This document shows positions 32,013 to 39,167 of a stretch of 39,167 bases of DNA, in pieces. The DNA comes from Mycobacterium sp. 852002-51057_SCH5723018 (GTDB lineage: Bacteria; Actinomycetota; Actinomycetes; Mycobacteriales; Mycobacteriaceae). A program made the position numbers and the translations under genes. The number at the start of each line of letters is the position of its first letter. Position 1 is the first letter of the stretch. The DNA lies in assembly GCF_001667035.1 (NCBI RefSeq), contig NZ_LZIR01000084.1:1-39167 (forward strand), read 5' to 3'. The notes beneath the pieces are model-generated. The model was not told where the DNA came from. It worked only from the letters and a program-made list of their open reading frames with translations, and did no database searches.

Positions 32013-32492
32013 CTAGGCGTTCACCGTCTCGTGGGAGCGCTCGTGGCGGCGCACCCGCTCGATGGTGGCGAAGTACCACGCCAGGGGGAACGAGAAGCTA
32101 GTGAAGAAGCTGGCCAGGAAGAACAACCACGGGCGCCGGATGCCGCGCCGATAGCCGTCGACGATGGTAAACACCGGCAGCAGAATGACATTCGCGATGA
32201 GGTAGTCCTGGCTGCCCGAGCCGGCGGCCGGGGTGGCGAACTGCGACCGCAGGAAGTGCGGATAGCTGGCCGGGCCCTGAAAGAGGTTGCCCTGCCCGGC
32301 CGCGTCGAGCACGAAGTGGATGTTGAAGTACCAGCCGAGTGCGATCGAGGCGATGCCCGCCGCGTAATACACGCACTCCAGCGGCGAAAACCACGGTCCT
32401 TCAGCCGGTTTGGCGTAGATCTTCGGGTTCGACGCGATAATCCAGGCGATGACGGCGATCCCGAGTATTGCGTGGACGTAAAGCCAGATCAT
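32013..32492 (-). CDS. DUF2834-like membrane protein
   Basis: A 159-aa protein with about four membrane helices (MIWLYVHAILGIAVIAWIIA, ECVYYAAGIASIALGWYFN, YLIANVILLPVFTIVDGYR, PWLFFLASFFTSFSFPLAWY), resembling the DUF2834 family. ATG 32492 is used; the frame continues upstream but the start here matches the helix. It has AAGGTGAG upstream. It is divergent from a TetR gene with a shared palindromic operator at 32523-32536. Its role is unknown; it may act with the FAD oxidoreductase gene. Confidence 0.75.
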   Translation of the reverse strand: MIWLYVHAILGIAVIAWIIASNPKIYAKPAEGPWFSPLECVYYAAGIASIALGWYFNIHFVLDAAGQGNLFQGPASYPHFLRSQFATPAAGSGSQDYLIANVILLPVFTIVDGYRRGIRRPWLFFLASFFTSFSFPLAWYFATIERVRRHERSHETVNA

Positions 32493-32522
32493 GGCCGAAG
32501 TCTCACCTTGGCCCCATAGTTT

Positions 32523-32536
32523 TGTCAAGATTGACA
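32523..32536. promoter_or_regulatory. TetR operator copy 1
   Basis: TGTCAA-GA-TTGACA is a perfect 14-bp palindrome within TTTTGTCAAGATTGACATAA. It lies between the divergent DUF2834-like and TetR genes. The same core recurs at 33210-33221. Confidence 0.75.
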
Positions 32537-32581
32537 TAATGAGCCGGAACGAAGACTGCACGAAGGGGGTAGCTTACTGCC

Positions 32582-33199
32582 ATGGTCAGGCCGGCGCAGA
32601 CGGCGCGCAGCGAACGCACCCGGGAGGCGCTGATCCAGGCCGCGCTGGTGCGGTTCCTGGCCCAGGGTGTGGAGGACACCTCGGCCGAGCAGATCGCGTC
32701 CGACGCCGGGGTATCGCTGCGGACGTTCTATCGCCATTTCAAGTCCAAGCACGATCTCCTGTTTGCCGACTACACCGGACTGAACTGGTTTCGCGCCGCG
32801 CTCGACGCACGGCCGGCCGACGAGCCGATCATCGATTCCGTGCAATCGGCCATCTTCTCGTTTCCCTATGACGTTGACGCCGTGACGAAGATCGCCGCGC
32901 TACGGGGCGGCGAACTCGATCCCGGCCGCATCGTCCGCCACATCCAGGACGTGCAGGCCGACTTCGCCGACGCCATCGCCGCGCAGTTGCAGCGACGTAG
33001 CTGCGTGGCCGAGCAGACGCCGGATGCGCGCCTGCGCGCCGCGGTGACCTCCCGCTGCGTGGCCGCCGCGGTTTTCGGCGCGATGGAATTCTGGATGCTC
33101 GGCGACGACCGGTCCCTCGGCGAGCTGGCGCGCATGTCTCACGCCGCGCTGGAAACGCTGCGGGCCGGCATCACCGATAGCTGGTCGACGAATGCCTGA
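32582..33199 (+). CDS. TetR-family regulator
   Basis: A 205-aa TetR-family repressor. The helix-turn-helix is at about residues 20-60: LIQAALVRFLAQGVEDTSAE, then QIASDAGVSLRTFYRHFKSK, and HDLLFADYTGLN. The C-terminal ligand domain is less conserved. ATG 32582 is 46 nt after the operator. It is flanked by two copies of the same palindrome, one before itself and one before the following oxidoreductase, so it is likely an autorepressor of a local module. No inducer can be named. Confidence 0.88.
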   Translation: MVRPAQTARSERTREALIQAALVRFLAQGVEDTSAEQIASDAGVSLRTFYRHFKSKHDLLFADYTGLNWFRAALDARPADEPIIDSVQSAIFSFPYDVDAVTKIAALRGGELDPGRIVRHIQDVQADFADAIAAQLQRRSCVAEQTPDARLRAAVTSRCVAAAVFGAMEFWMLGDDRSLGELARMSHAALETLRAGITDSWSTNA

Positions 33200-33209
33200 T
33201 CCTCGTTTC

Positions 33210-33221
33210 GTCAAAATTGAC
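33210..33221. promoter_or_regulatory. TetR operator copy 2
   Basis: GTCAA-AA-TTGAC, within GTCAAAATTGACAAAACTTAG, has the same core as the site at 32523-32536. It lies 44 nt before the oxidoreductase start. Confidence 0.7.
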
Positions 33222-33265
33222 AAAACTTAGCGCCCATGTCAGCCTCCATTCGTGGAGGGCAGGAC

Positions 33266-34840
33266 ATGACTGAATCGGACACCGAATTTGACGCGATAGT
33301 CGTCGGCGCGGGCCATAACGGGCTGGCGGCCGCGGTGCTGCTGCAGAAGGCGGGGCTGCGGACCGTATGCCTGGACGGCAAGCTCTACGCCGGCGGGATG
33401 GCTTCCACGGTGGAGCTTTTCGACGGGTACCGGTTCGAGATCGCCGGCTCCGTGCAGTTCCCGACGTCCGCAGTGGTGGTCGAGGAGCTGGGGTTGGACG
33501 CCCTGCCGACGATCGACCAGGACGTGATGTCGGTCGCGGTGCGCGGCGTCGGGGATGATCCGCTGATCCAGTACAGCGACCCGATCAAGTTGTTCACCCA
33601 TCTCAACGAGGTGCACGGCGCAGAAGCCGTCAACGGAATGGCGGGGCTGATGGCCTGGAGCCAAGCGCCGACACGGGCGCTGGGCCGGTTCGAGGCCGGG
33701 ACTCCGCCGAAAACGTTCGACGAGATGTATGCCTGTGCCACAAATGAATTCGAACGGTCGGCCATCGATGACATGCTGTTCGGATCGGTCACCGACGTGC
33801 TGGACCGCTACCTGCCCGACCGCGAGAAACACGGTGCGCTGCGCGGCTCGATGACCGTGCTGGCCGTCAACACGCTGTACCGCGGGCCGGCCACGCCGGG
33901 CAGCGCGGCGGCGCTCGCCTTCGGGCTCGGGGTGCCCGACGGAGACACCATGCAGATGAAGAAGTTGCGCGGCGGCATCGGCGCGCTCACCGTGCACCTC
34001 TGCGACCTGCTGGAAAGCCGCGGCGGCGAGGTGCGGCTGCGCACCAAGGTGAGCGAGATCCTCCAGGCCGGCGGCCGGGTGACGGGCGTGCGCACCGAGG
34101 CGGGAGACACGCTGAGGGCACCGATCGTGGTCTCGGGGATAGCGCCCGACGCCACGCTCAACGAGCTGATCGATCCCGCCGCGTTGCCCGCCGATATCCG
34201 GGAGCGGTATTCGCGGATCGACCACCGCGGCAGCTACCTACAGATGCACTTCGCGCTGGACGAGGCGCCCGCCTTCACCGCGCCCTATGAGGCCCTCAAT
34301 GAGCCGGCCATGCAGGCCTCGATAGGCCTGTTCTGTACGCCGGAGGAGGTCCAGCAGCAGTGGGAGGATTGCCGGCGCGGCATCGTTCCTGCCGACCCCA
34401 CGGTGGTGTTGCAGATCCCCTCGCAGAACGACCCGGACCTGGCGCCCGAGGGAAAGCACGCCGCGTCGGCGTTCGCGTTGTGGTTCCCGATCGAGGGCGG
34501 CGCCGAGTACGGCGAGGCGAAGGTCGAGATGGGCCAGCGGGTGATCGACAAGATCACCAGGTTGGCGCCGAATTTCGAAGCCAGCATGACCCGGCATACC
34601 ACGTTCACGCCCAGGCACATGGGGGTGATGTTCGGCGCCCCGGGCGGCGACTACTGCCACGGGCTGCTGAACCCCGATCAGATCGGGCCCAACCGGCCGG
34701 GCCCGAAAGGCTTTCTGGGCCAGCCGATCCCGATCGCGGGCCTGTACCTGGGCAGCGCGGGTTGCCACGGCGGTCCGGGGATCACCTTCATTCCCGGCTA
34801 CAACGCCGCCCGTGCGGCACTGGACGACTTGGGACGTTAG
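33266..34840 (+). CDS. Phytoene desaturase-type FAD oxidoreductase
   Basis: A 524-aa NAD(P)/FAD-dependent oxidoreductase of the CrtI/phytoene dehydrogenase-related type. AIVVGAGHNGLAAAVLLQKAG (about 9-29) binds FAD, followed by DGKLYAGGMASTVELFDGY; the C-terminal LYLGSAGCHGGPGITFIPGY is the family end motif. ATG 33266 has GGAGG at 33254-33258; the ATG at 33236 has no ribosome binding site. The substrate is unknown. A TetR site lies upstream. It overlaps the convergent Rv3819-like stop by 4 nt. Confidence 0.88.
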   Translation: MTESDTEFDAIVVGAGHNGLAAAVLLQKAGLRTVCLDGKLYAGGMASTVELFDGYRFEIAGSVQFPTSAVVVEELGLDALPTIDQDVMSVAVRGVGDDPLIQYSDPIKLFTHLNEVHGAEAVNGMAGLMAWSQAPTRALGRFEAGTPPKTFDEMYACATNEFERSAIDDMLFGSVTDVLDRYLPDREKHGALRGSMTVLAVNTLYRGPATPGSAAALAFGLGVPDGDTMQMKKLRGGIGALTVHLCDLLESRGGEVRLRTKVSEILQAGGRVTGVRTEAGDTLRAPIVVSGIAPDATLNELIDPAALPADIRERYSRIDHRGSYLQMHFALDEAPAFTAPYEALNEPAMQASIGLFCTPEEVQQQWEDCRRGIVPADPTVVLQIPSQNDPDLAPEGKHAASAFALWFPIEGGAEYGEAKVEMGQRVIDKITRLAPNFEASMTRHTTFTPRHMGVMFGAPGGDYCHGLLNPDQIGPNRPGPKGFLGQPIPIAGLYLGSAGCHGGPGITFIPGYNAARAALDDLGR

Positions 34841-35169
34841 CCGCGCCGGTCCAGCAGTTCGTCCAGCAAAGCGGTGAACTCGTCGGCGCGCGCCGGCGTG
34901 AACGCGGGACTGGGCCAAGTCCCCGGCACATCCAGGGTGATCAACGTCGACTTGAACGGTCGCTGCACGTCCAGGGGCAGCCAGCGCCGGAAGTCGGAGC
35001 TGCCCCAGATGCGGAAGCGCTGGACGAACAGGCCCAAGGCCTCGGCGCGGTACCCGCGGATCGCTTCCAGCGCGATGACCTTCGACGTACCGGAGGGAAA
35101 GTGATAGCGGCGCAACGTAATCGCGAAGCGGTCTAGCTGGACCAGGCCGTCATCGTAGTTGGCGTTCAT
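34837..35169 (-). CDS. Hypothetical protein (Rv3819-like)
   Basis: A 110-aa protein without a membrane segment or signal peptide. It begins MNANYDDGLVQLDRFAITLR, with SSDFRRWLPLDVQRPFKSTL and a C-terminal ADEFTALLDELLDRRG. The length and position next to the MBL-Rieske gene match M. tuberculosis Rv3819 (about 111 aa). Its ATG overlaps the stop of the MBL-Rieske gene by 4 nt (ATGA), so it is translationally coupled to it and may be an accessory subunit. Its function is unknown. Confidence 0.75.
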   Translation of the reverse strand: MNANYDDGLVQLDRFAITLRRYHFPSGTSKVIALEAIRGYRAEALGLFVQRFRIWGSSDFRRWLPLDVQRPFKSTLITLDVPGTWPSPAFTPARADEFTALLDELLDRRG

Positions 35170-36716
35170 TTCCGGGCGCTTCGCAGCTGGTGGCCCCGCG
35201 CGGTCAGGCACCGGCCGTCGTCCAATCGCCACTGCCAGCCATGCAGGTTACAGGTCAACGTGTTTCCCTCTACCACACCGAATTTCGACAGATCGGCTTT
35301 GAGATGTGGGCAACGGCGCTGAATCTCCCAGCCGTCCATGGTGATCGATGCGGAGTCGTCGTGCGTCTCGGCAAACCACCCGTCGGCGTAGGCGATCCGT
35401 TCGTCGGTCAGGCATTTGAAGAACGTGTACAGGTATTCGTTGTAGCCGCCGACCCGCCATGCCGTGAAGCGGGTGGACAAGAAGATGGTGTTGACCCAGT
35501 CGGGTTCGCGGTCGCGCAGAACGGTGCGAACCAACTCGGGCGCTATGGCGAAGCCGTAGCGGACCTTTTCGTCGGGAATCCGTTCGCGCACCGCGCGTTT
35601 CGGAAAGTCCAGGATCACCGCTTCGGCGCCGATGACCAGCTCGACGGGATAGCCGATGCCGTCGCAGATTTCGTCGCTTTGCAGCATGATCGGCTCGAAC
35701 AGCGCGCGCAGTTGGTCCAGCAGCGGCTCTCCGGTGGCCGGCGCCCATCTTGCCCGCTCGGCGGCCAGCACGGGGCCCATCCGTTCGGCGTAGTCGGCGA
35801 TGTAGGCCGCCTTGCCGGTGGTGAAGATGGCCTCGACCTGGTCGTCGGGCAACGGATGGCGGAGGGAATTCAGCGTCGGACCGGTGAAGTCCGCTGTCGA
35901 CCCGGGGATCATCAGCAGGCCGCGGTCGTGCCCGTGCATGCGCATCTGATCCAGGAAGACCATCTGGTCGGGGAAGATGTTGGCCGGATCGCCGCGATCG
36001 TCGTTGAGGTGTCGCAACTCTGCGTCCAAGAAGCACGGCGGCCCCGCCGAGGGCACTACCCAGGTCGCACCGACCTGGGCGATGTACTGACGAGCGCGAT
36101 CCATCTGCCGCTGCCGCTTCTGGATGCCGAACGACTCCTTGGCGCGGACCGGCATGTCGTAGACCATCGGGTACCAGATCGCCCCGGAGTACTGCAGCAG
36201 GTGCACGTCCACGTGACCGAAGTCGGCGGCCACCACGTCCAGATCGATGGGCCGGGCGTCGTTCATGTTGAAAAGCGTTGTGGAACCGTCGGATACCACC
36301 AGCGCCGAGTCACCGATCGGACCGTCGGCCGGAGCCCGCAGGGCGATGATCATGACCTCGAGCTCGCCCTTGGGTCCGCTGACCCGATGCTGGACCGAGT
36401 CGGTGGTCTCGAAGAATCGGTGAAAACCCTGCTCCTGCAACGCGTTCCGCAGGTCGGGCACCGGAAAATCGGGCAGCAGCACCACCGCGTCCTTGTTGAC
36501 GTGCTCGCGCAGGTTCTTCGCGTCGAAGTGGTCGCGGTGCAGGTGCGAGACGTACAGGTAGTCGCAGCGTCCCAGCTCATCCCAGTCCAGCGCGCTGTTG
36601 TCCGGGAACGGGAACCACGACGCAAAGTAGGCAGGGTTGACCCAGGGGTCGCACAGGATGCTGCCCGCGGGCGTCTGGATCAGAAACCCGGCGTGCCCTA
36701 CGCTCGTGACCTGCAC
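35166..36716 (-). CDS. MBL-fold protein with C-terminal Rieske domain (Rv3818-like)
   Basis: A 516-aa fusion. The N-terminal half is a metallo-beta-lactamase fold of the UlaG or CMAH-like type (GHAGFLIQTPAGSILCDPW, and VSHLHRDHFDAKNL with HxHxDH at 58-63). The C-terminal 50 residues form a Rieske centre: RRCPHLKADL (Cys469, His471) and TCNLHGWQW (Cys489, His492), binding a 2Fe-2S cluster. The length equals Rv3818. The overall order resembles CMP-N-acetylneuraminate hydroxylase-like enzymes, but the substrate is unknown. It is coupled with the Rv3819-like gene and followed by the phosphotransferase gene on the same strand. Confidence 0.88.
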   Translation of the reverse strand: MQVTSVGHAGFLIQTPAGSILCDPWVNPAYFASWFPFPDNSALDWDELGRCDYLYVSHLHRDHFDAKNLREHVNKDAVVLLPDFPVPDLRNALQEQGFHRFFETTDSVQHRVSGPKGELEVMIIALRAPADGPIGDSALVVSDGSTTLFNMNDARPIDLDVVAADFGHVDVHLLQYSGAIWYPMVYDMPVRAKESFGIQKRQRQMDRARQYIAQVGATWVVPSAGPPCFLDAELRHLNDDRGDPANIFPDQMVFLDQMRMHGHDRGLLMIPGSTADFTGPTLNSLRHPLPDDQVEAIFTTGKAAYIADYAERMGPVLAAERARWAPATGEPLLDQLRALFEPIMLQSDEICDGIGYPVELVIGAEAVILDFPKRAVRERIPDEKVRYGFAIAPELVRTVLRDREPDWVNTIFLSTRFTAWRVGGYNEYLYTFFKCLTDERIAYADGWFAETHDDSASITMDGWEIQRRCPHLKADLSKFGVVEGNTLTCNLHGWQWRLDDGRCLTARGHQLRSARK

Positions 36717-36765
36717 AAATACCTTTCGAACATTCCGACGACGAACGGCTTTTCAGCCCCCGAGC

Positions 36766-37521
36766 TTAGCGCGACCCCACGTCCTCGGCGTGCCACAGCC
36801 GCCGGTAGTAATCGATGCGCGCGGGGTCGGGCTCGACGCCGTAGGCGGCGAAGAACTCCGCCTCCCAGACGCGCCCGGGGTAATTCCAGCCCACGGACAG
36901 CGTCGCCACCGCCAGGTCGGCCCAGCGATCGGCCACGCCGAGGTCGCCGAGGTCCACATGCCCGCAACAGCGGCCCCGCTCGTCGATCAGCGTGTTGGGT
37001 GAGCAGGCGTCGCCGTGGCAGACCACCGGCCGGTCGATCGGCGGCGGTTCACCGAGGCGCGCCCGCGCGACCGCCGTCAGCCGGCCCAGCCGGCCGGCCA
37101 CCGACCAGTCGAAAGGACAGGACCGCACCGGCAGGCGGTCGTGCAGCGTGCGCAGGCCGACACCGATCGCCCGCACCGCAACGTCCGGCGCCGCCAGCCA
37201 GCGAGGGTGCACCGCCGACAGACCGGGCAGGCCGCGGGTGCGCAGCCACGCCCAGCGCCCGGCTGGTCCCTCGTCCAGGCCCGAGCCCAGCACCTCCGGC
37301 ACCGCGACGTATCGCGCCGCCCAGCGCAGCCGCTCCGCTTCCCCGGCGAACTCGGCAACGCCGGCGTCGGCCACCTTGATGTACTCCGTGCCGGCCTCGG
37401 GCGAGCTCACCCGAAAAGTCACGTCGCCCAGCTCGTTGACCCAGACCGCGCGCACGGGCCGGCCGGCGGCGAACCGGCCGACCACCGAGGGCACCGGCGG
37501 CGGAACGGACGGGAAGGACAA
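36766..37521 (-). CDS. Aminoglycoside phosphotransferase-like kinase (Rv3817-like)
   Basis: A 251-aa protein of the APH/choline kinase fold. VCHGDACSPNTLIDERGRC (HGDxxxxN) is the catalytic loop and HVDLGDLGVADRWADLAVA holds the metal-binding Asp. TTG 37521 is chosen as start: it has GAGGC 6 nt before it and gives exactly 251 aa, the length of Rv3817; the longer frames (GTG 37554 or 37566) add residues without a good ribosome binding site. The substrate is unknown. Confidence 0.8.
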   Translation of the reverse strand: MSFPSVPPPVPSVVGRFAAGRPVRAVWVNELGDVTFRVSSPEAGTEYIKVADAGVAEFAGEAERLRWAARYVAVPEVLGSGLDEGPAGRWAWLRTRGLPGLSAVHPRWLAAPDVAVRAIGVGLRTLHDRLPVRSCPFDWSVAGRLGRLTAVARARLGEPPPIDRPVVCHGDACSPNTLIDERGRCCGHVDLGDLGVADRWADLAVATLSVGWNYPGRVWEAEFFAAYGVEPDPARIDYYRRLWHAEDVGSR

Positions 37522-37580
37522 CTCTGCCTCTTTTCGGCGCTTGAGGCGGCTCACAGTCGGGAGCACTAGGCTGAGGGGCT

Positions 37581-38351
37581 GTGGAACCGGTATACGGGAC
37601 TGTCATTCAGCTTGCCCGCCTGATCTGGCGCCTCCAGGGTCTCAAGATCACCGTGTCGGGCGTGGAAAACCTGCCGAAGAGCGGCGGTGCGGTTATCGCC
37701 ATCAATCACACCGGCTACCTGGACTTCACCTTCGCGGGTCTGGCCGCCTACGAGCAGGGCCTCGGGCGCAAAGTGCGGTTCATGGCCAAGCAGGAGGTAT
37801 TTGACAGCAAGGTCACCGGGCCGATCATGCGCAGCCTGCGGCACATCCCGGTGGACCGGCAGGATGGGGCCGCGTCCTACGAGGCCGCCGTCCGGAATCT
37901 GAAAGACGGTGAGCTGGTCGGCGTCTATCCCGAGGCCACGATCAGCCGCAGCTTCGAGATCAAGGGGTGCAAGTCCGGGGCCGCCCGGATGGCGGTCGAG
38001 GCCGGGGTGCCGATCGTTCCGAACATCATCTGGGGCGCGCAGCGGATCTGGACCAAGGACCACCCCAAGAAGCTGTGGCGGCCCAAGGTGCCGATCACGG
38101 TGCTCGTCGGCGAGCCGATCGAACCGACGCTGGCCGTCGAGGAATTGAAGGGGCTGCTGCATTCGCGGATGCAACACCTGCTCGAGCGGGCCCAAGAAAT
38201 GTATGGACCGCATCCGGCCGGCGAGTTCTGGGTGCCGCGCCGCCTGGGCGGGGGCGCCCCGTCGTTGGCCGAGGCGGCTCGCATGGACGCCGACGAGGCG
38301 GCCGCCCGGGCCGCCCGCCGTGCCCAGGCCGCAGGGGCGCCGGAGCAGTAG
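37581..38351 (+). CDS. PlsC-type acyltransferase 1 (Rv3816c-like)
   Basis: A 256-aa 1-acylglycerol-3-phosphate acyltransferase-family protein. It has the motif AINHTGYLDFTF (NHxxxxD), then RFMAKQEVF, and GVYPEATISRSFE with the substrate-binding motif, and WGAQRIWTKDHP. The N-terminal part is slightly hydrophobic. GTG 37581 follows TAGGCT (37567-37572) by 8 nt, and GAGGGG is also present just before the start. It is one of three tandem paralogues; the second follows 3 nt after its stop. It likely works in phospholipid synthesis (family-level claim). Confidence 0.92.
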   Translation: MEPVYGTVIQLARLIWRLQGLKITVSGVENLPKSGGAVIAINHTGYLDFTFAGLAAYEQGLGRKVRFMAKQEVFDSKVTGPIMRSLRHIPVDRQDGAASYEAAVRNLKDGELVGVYPEATISRSFEIKGCKSGAARMAVEAGVPIVPNIIWGAQRIWTKDHPKKLWRPKVPITVLVGEPIEPTLAVEELKGLLHSRMQHLLERAQEMYGPHPAGEFWVPRRLGGGAPSLAEAARMDADEAAARAARRAQAAGAPEQ

Positions 38352-38354
38352 CCG

Positions 38355-39122
38355 ATGGCCCATTCCGCTTTCGAGCCCACCTTTCGCACCCTCGAGGTCC
38401 TGGCCCAGCTGGGGGTGCTGGCCACCGGCACCCGCATCACCTACGCCGGCGAGGAGAACATCCCCGACCGGGGCGGTGCCGTGATCGCGATCAACCACAC
38501 CAGCTACGTCGACTTCCTGCCTGCGGCGTTGGCGATGTATCGCCGCCATCGCCGGCTGAGGTTCATGATCAAAGCCGAGATGCGACAGGTGAAGGTGGTC
38601 AATTTTCTGATCAAGCACACCCGCACCATCCCGGTGGACCGGGGCGCCGGGGCGGACGCCTACGCGGTGGCCGTGCAGCGGCTACGCGAAGGTGAGCTGG
38701 TGGGCGTCTACCCGGAGGCCACGATCAGCCGCAGCTTCGAGCTCAAGGAGTTCAAGACGGGTGCGGCGCGCATGGCCTTCGAGGCGGACGTGCCGATCGT
38801 CCCGGTGATCGTGTGGGGCGCGCACCGCATCTGGACCAAGGACCACCCGCGCCACATCGGCCGCCACAAGATCCCGATCACGGTGCAGGTCGGCGCGCCG
38901 CTGCGGGCCGACAAAGACATCACCCGGACCAGTGCCGCGCTGCGCGAATCGATGACCACGCAGCTGCACCGGGCTCAACAGTGCTATGCGCACCCCGCCG
39001 GTGAATACTGGGTGCCGCGCCGCCTCGGCGGCGGCGCGCCGACTTTGGCCGAGGCGGCTCAGATCGAGGCCGACGAGGCCGCGGCCCGGGCCGCGAACCG
39101 TACCCCGCATCGGTCGCGATAG
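38355..39122 (+). CDS. PlsC-type acyltransferase 2 (Rv3815c-like)
   Basis: A 255-aa paralogue of the preceding gene. Shared motifs are INHTSYVDFLPA, RFMIKAEMRQ, GVYPEATISRSFELKEF and WGAHRIWTKDHP, with a C-terminal Ala-rich tail EADEAAARAANR. ATG 38355 starts 3 nt after the first paralogue's stop. The two proteins share long identical segments, indicating local duplication. The substrate chain length cannot be told from sequence. Confidence 0.92.
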   Translation: MAHSAFEPTFRTLEVLAQLGVLATGTRITYAGEENIPDRGGAVIAINHTSYVDFLPAALAMYRRHRRLRFMIKAEMRQVKVVNFLIKHTRTIPVDRGAGADAYAVAVQRLREGELVGVYPEATISRSFELKEFKTGAARMAFEADVPIVPVIVWGAHRIWTKDHPRHIGRHKIPITVQVGAPLRADKDITRTSAALRESMTTQLHRAQQCYAHPAGEYWVPRRLGGGAPTLAEAAQIEADEAAARAANRTPHRSR

Positions 39123-39139
39123 GGGCGAAGGAGAGGGAA

Positions 39140-39167
39140 ATGGCAGAGGGGTTTTACCGGGTGAGGG
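39140..39167 (+). CDS. Start of a third acyltransferase gene (partial)
   Basis: GGAGAGGG precedes ATG 39140, and the nine codons visible read MAEGFYRVR, in a position and spacing that fit a third tandem acyltransferase (Rv3814c-like). The window ends here, so the call rests on context. Confidence 0.5.

Noticed and set aside
35190..37379. 729-aa plus-strand frame across the MBL-Rieske and phosphotransferase genes
   Set aside because: Both opposite genes have clear catalytic motifs; this frame has none and ends in Arg/Pro repeats typical of antisense.
1..39167. tRNA or rRNA genes and insertion sequences
   Set aside because: No cloverleaf-like sequence, rRNA signature or transposase ORF was recognised in reading the window.

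Overview
This 39 kb window is high-GC actinobacterial chromosome from a non-tuberculous Mycobacterium, possibly of the M. avium complex type; the species is inferred, not proven. The gene order runs backwards along the M. tuberculosis segment from gltB (Rv3859c) to Rv3814c, with many homologues of exactly the expected length: GltD 488 aa, EthA 489, EspR 132, Rv3850-like 218, Rv3847-like 177, SodA 207, GlpQ1 274. It differs from M. tuberculosis in several places: an insertion between the Rv3856c-like gene and ethR, no bfrB next to glpQ1, a CopC/YcnI-type pair where M. tuberculosis has the short Rv3851, and none of the sulfolipid-1 locus expected between serS and the Rv3818/Rv3819-like genes.

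Layout. 1-512 is the gltB leader. 513-6549 is the gltBD glutamate synthase operon. 6692-8058 holds a small ORF, an F420-type oxidoreductase gene and a start-less remnant. 8059-9066 is a PHP-domain protein. 9017-11388 is an accessory block: two small minus-strand ORFs, a bidirectional AT-rich promoter region with repeated GATACG half-sites, and a DGQHR/DndB-like protein. 11786-13000 is a Y-family DNA polymerase with a LexA-type box over its start codon. 13024-15211 is the divergent ethR/ethA pair with a 55-bp operator made of three 20-bp repeats. 15215-18557 is a minus-strand series: espR, Rv3850-like, YcnI-like, CopC-like, hns-like, rraA. 19012-21645 holds a GDT1-type transporter, the Rv3847-like gene, sodA and a 51-aa membrane protein behind a 20-bp palindrome. 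21646-22124 is non-coding and carries four DnaA-box-like 9-mers. 22125-25980 holds a DUF4328-type membrane protein, glpQ1, an LCP protein and an IdeR-boxed Rv3839-like gene. 26085-31055 holds pheA, a histidine phosphatase, two small minus-strand genes, a septum-formation-type protein and serS. 31056-34840 is an accessory region of two regulator modules (HxlR with a carboxymuconolactone-decarboxylase-like gene; TetR with a membrane protein and an FAD oxidoreductase), each with its own palindromic operators. 34837-39167 holds the Rv3819-like gene, an MBL-Rieske fusion, a phosphotransferase and a run of PlsC-type acyltransferases, the last one cut by the window end.

Themes. Central nitrogen and aromatic amino acid metabolism (gltBD, pheA) is interspersed with redox and metal handling (sodA, IdeR box, CopC/YcnI-like, GDT1-type) and nucleoid or virulence regulation (espR, hns-like). 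Several plus-strand genes have a TANNNT -10-like hexamer 6-8 nt before the start codon, the arrangement of mycobacterial leaderless transcripts. The most novel-looking parts are the DGQHR/DndB-like block at 9.0-11.4 kb, the LexA-boxed polymerase, the DnaA-box cluster, and the two palindrome-marked regulator modules at 31.6-33.3 kb.
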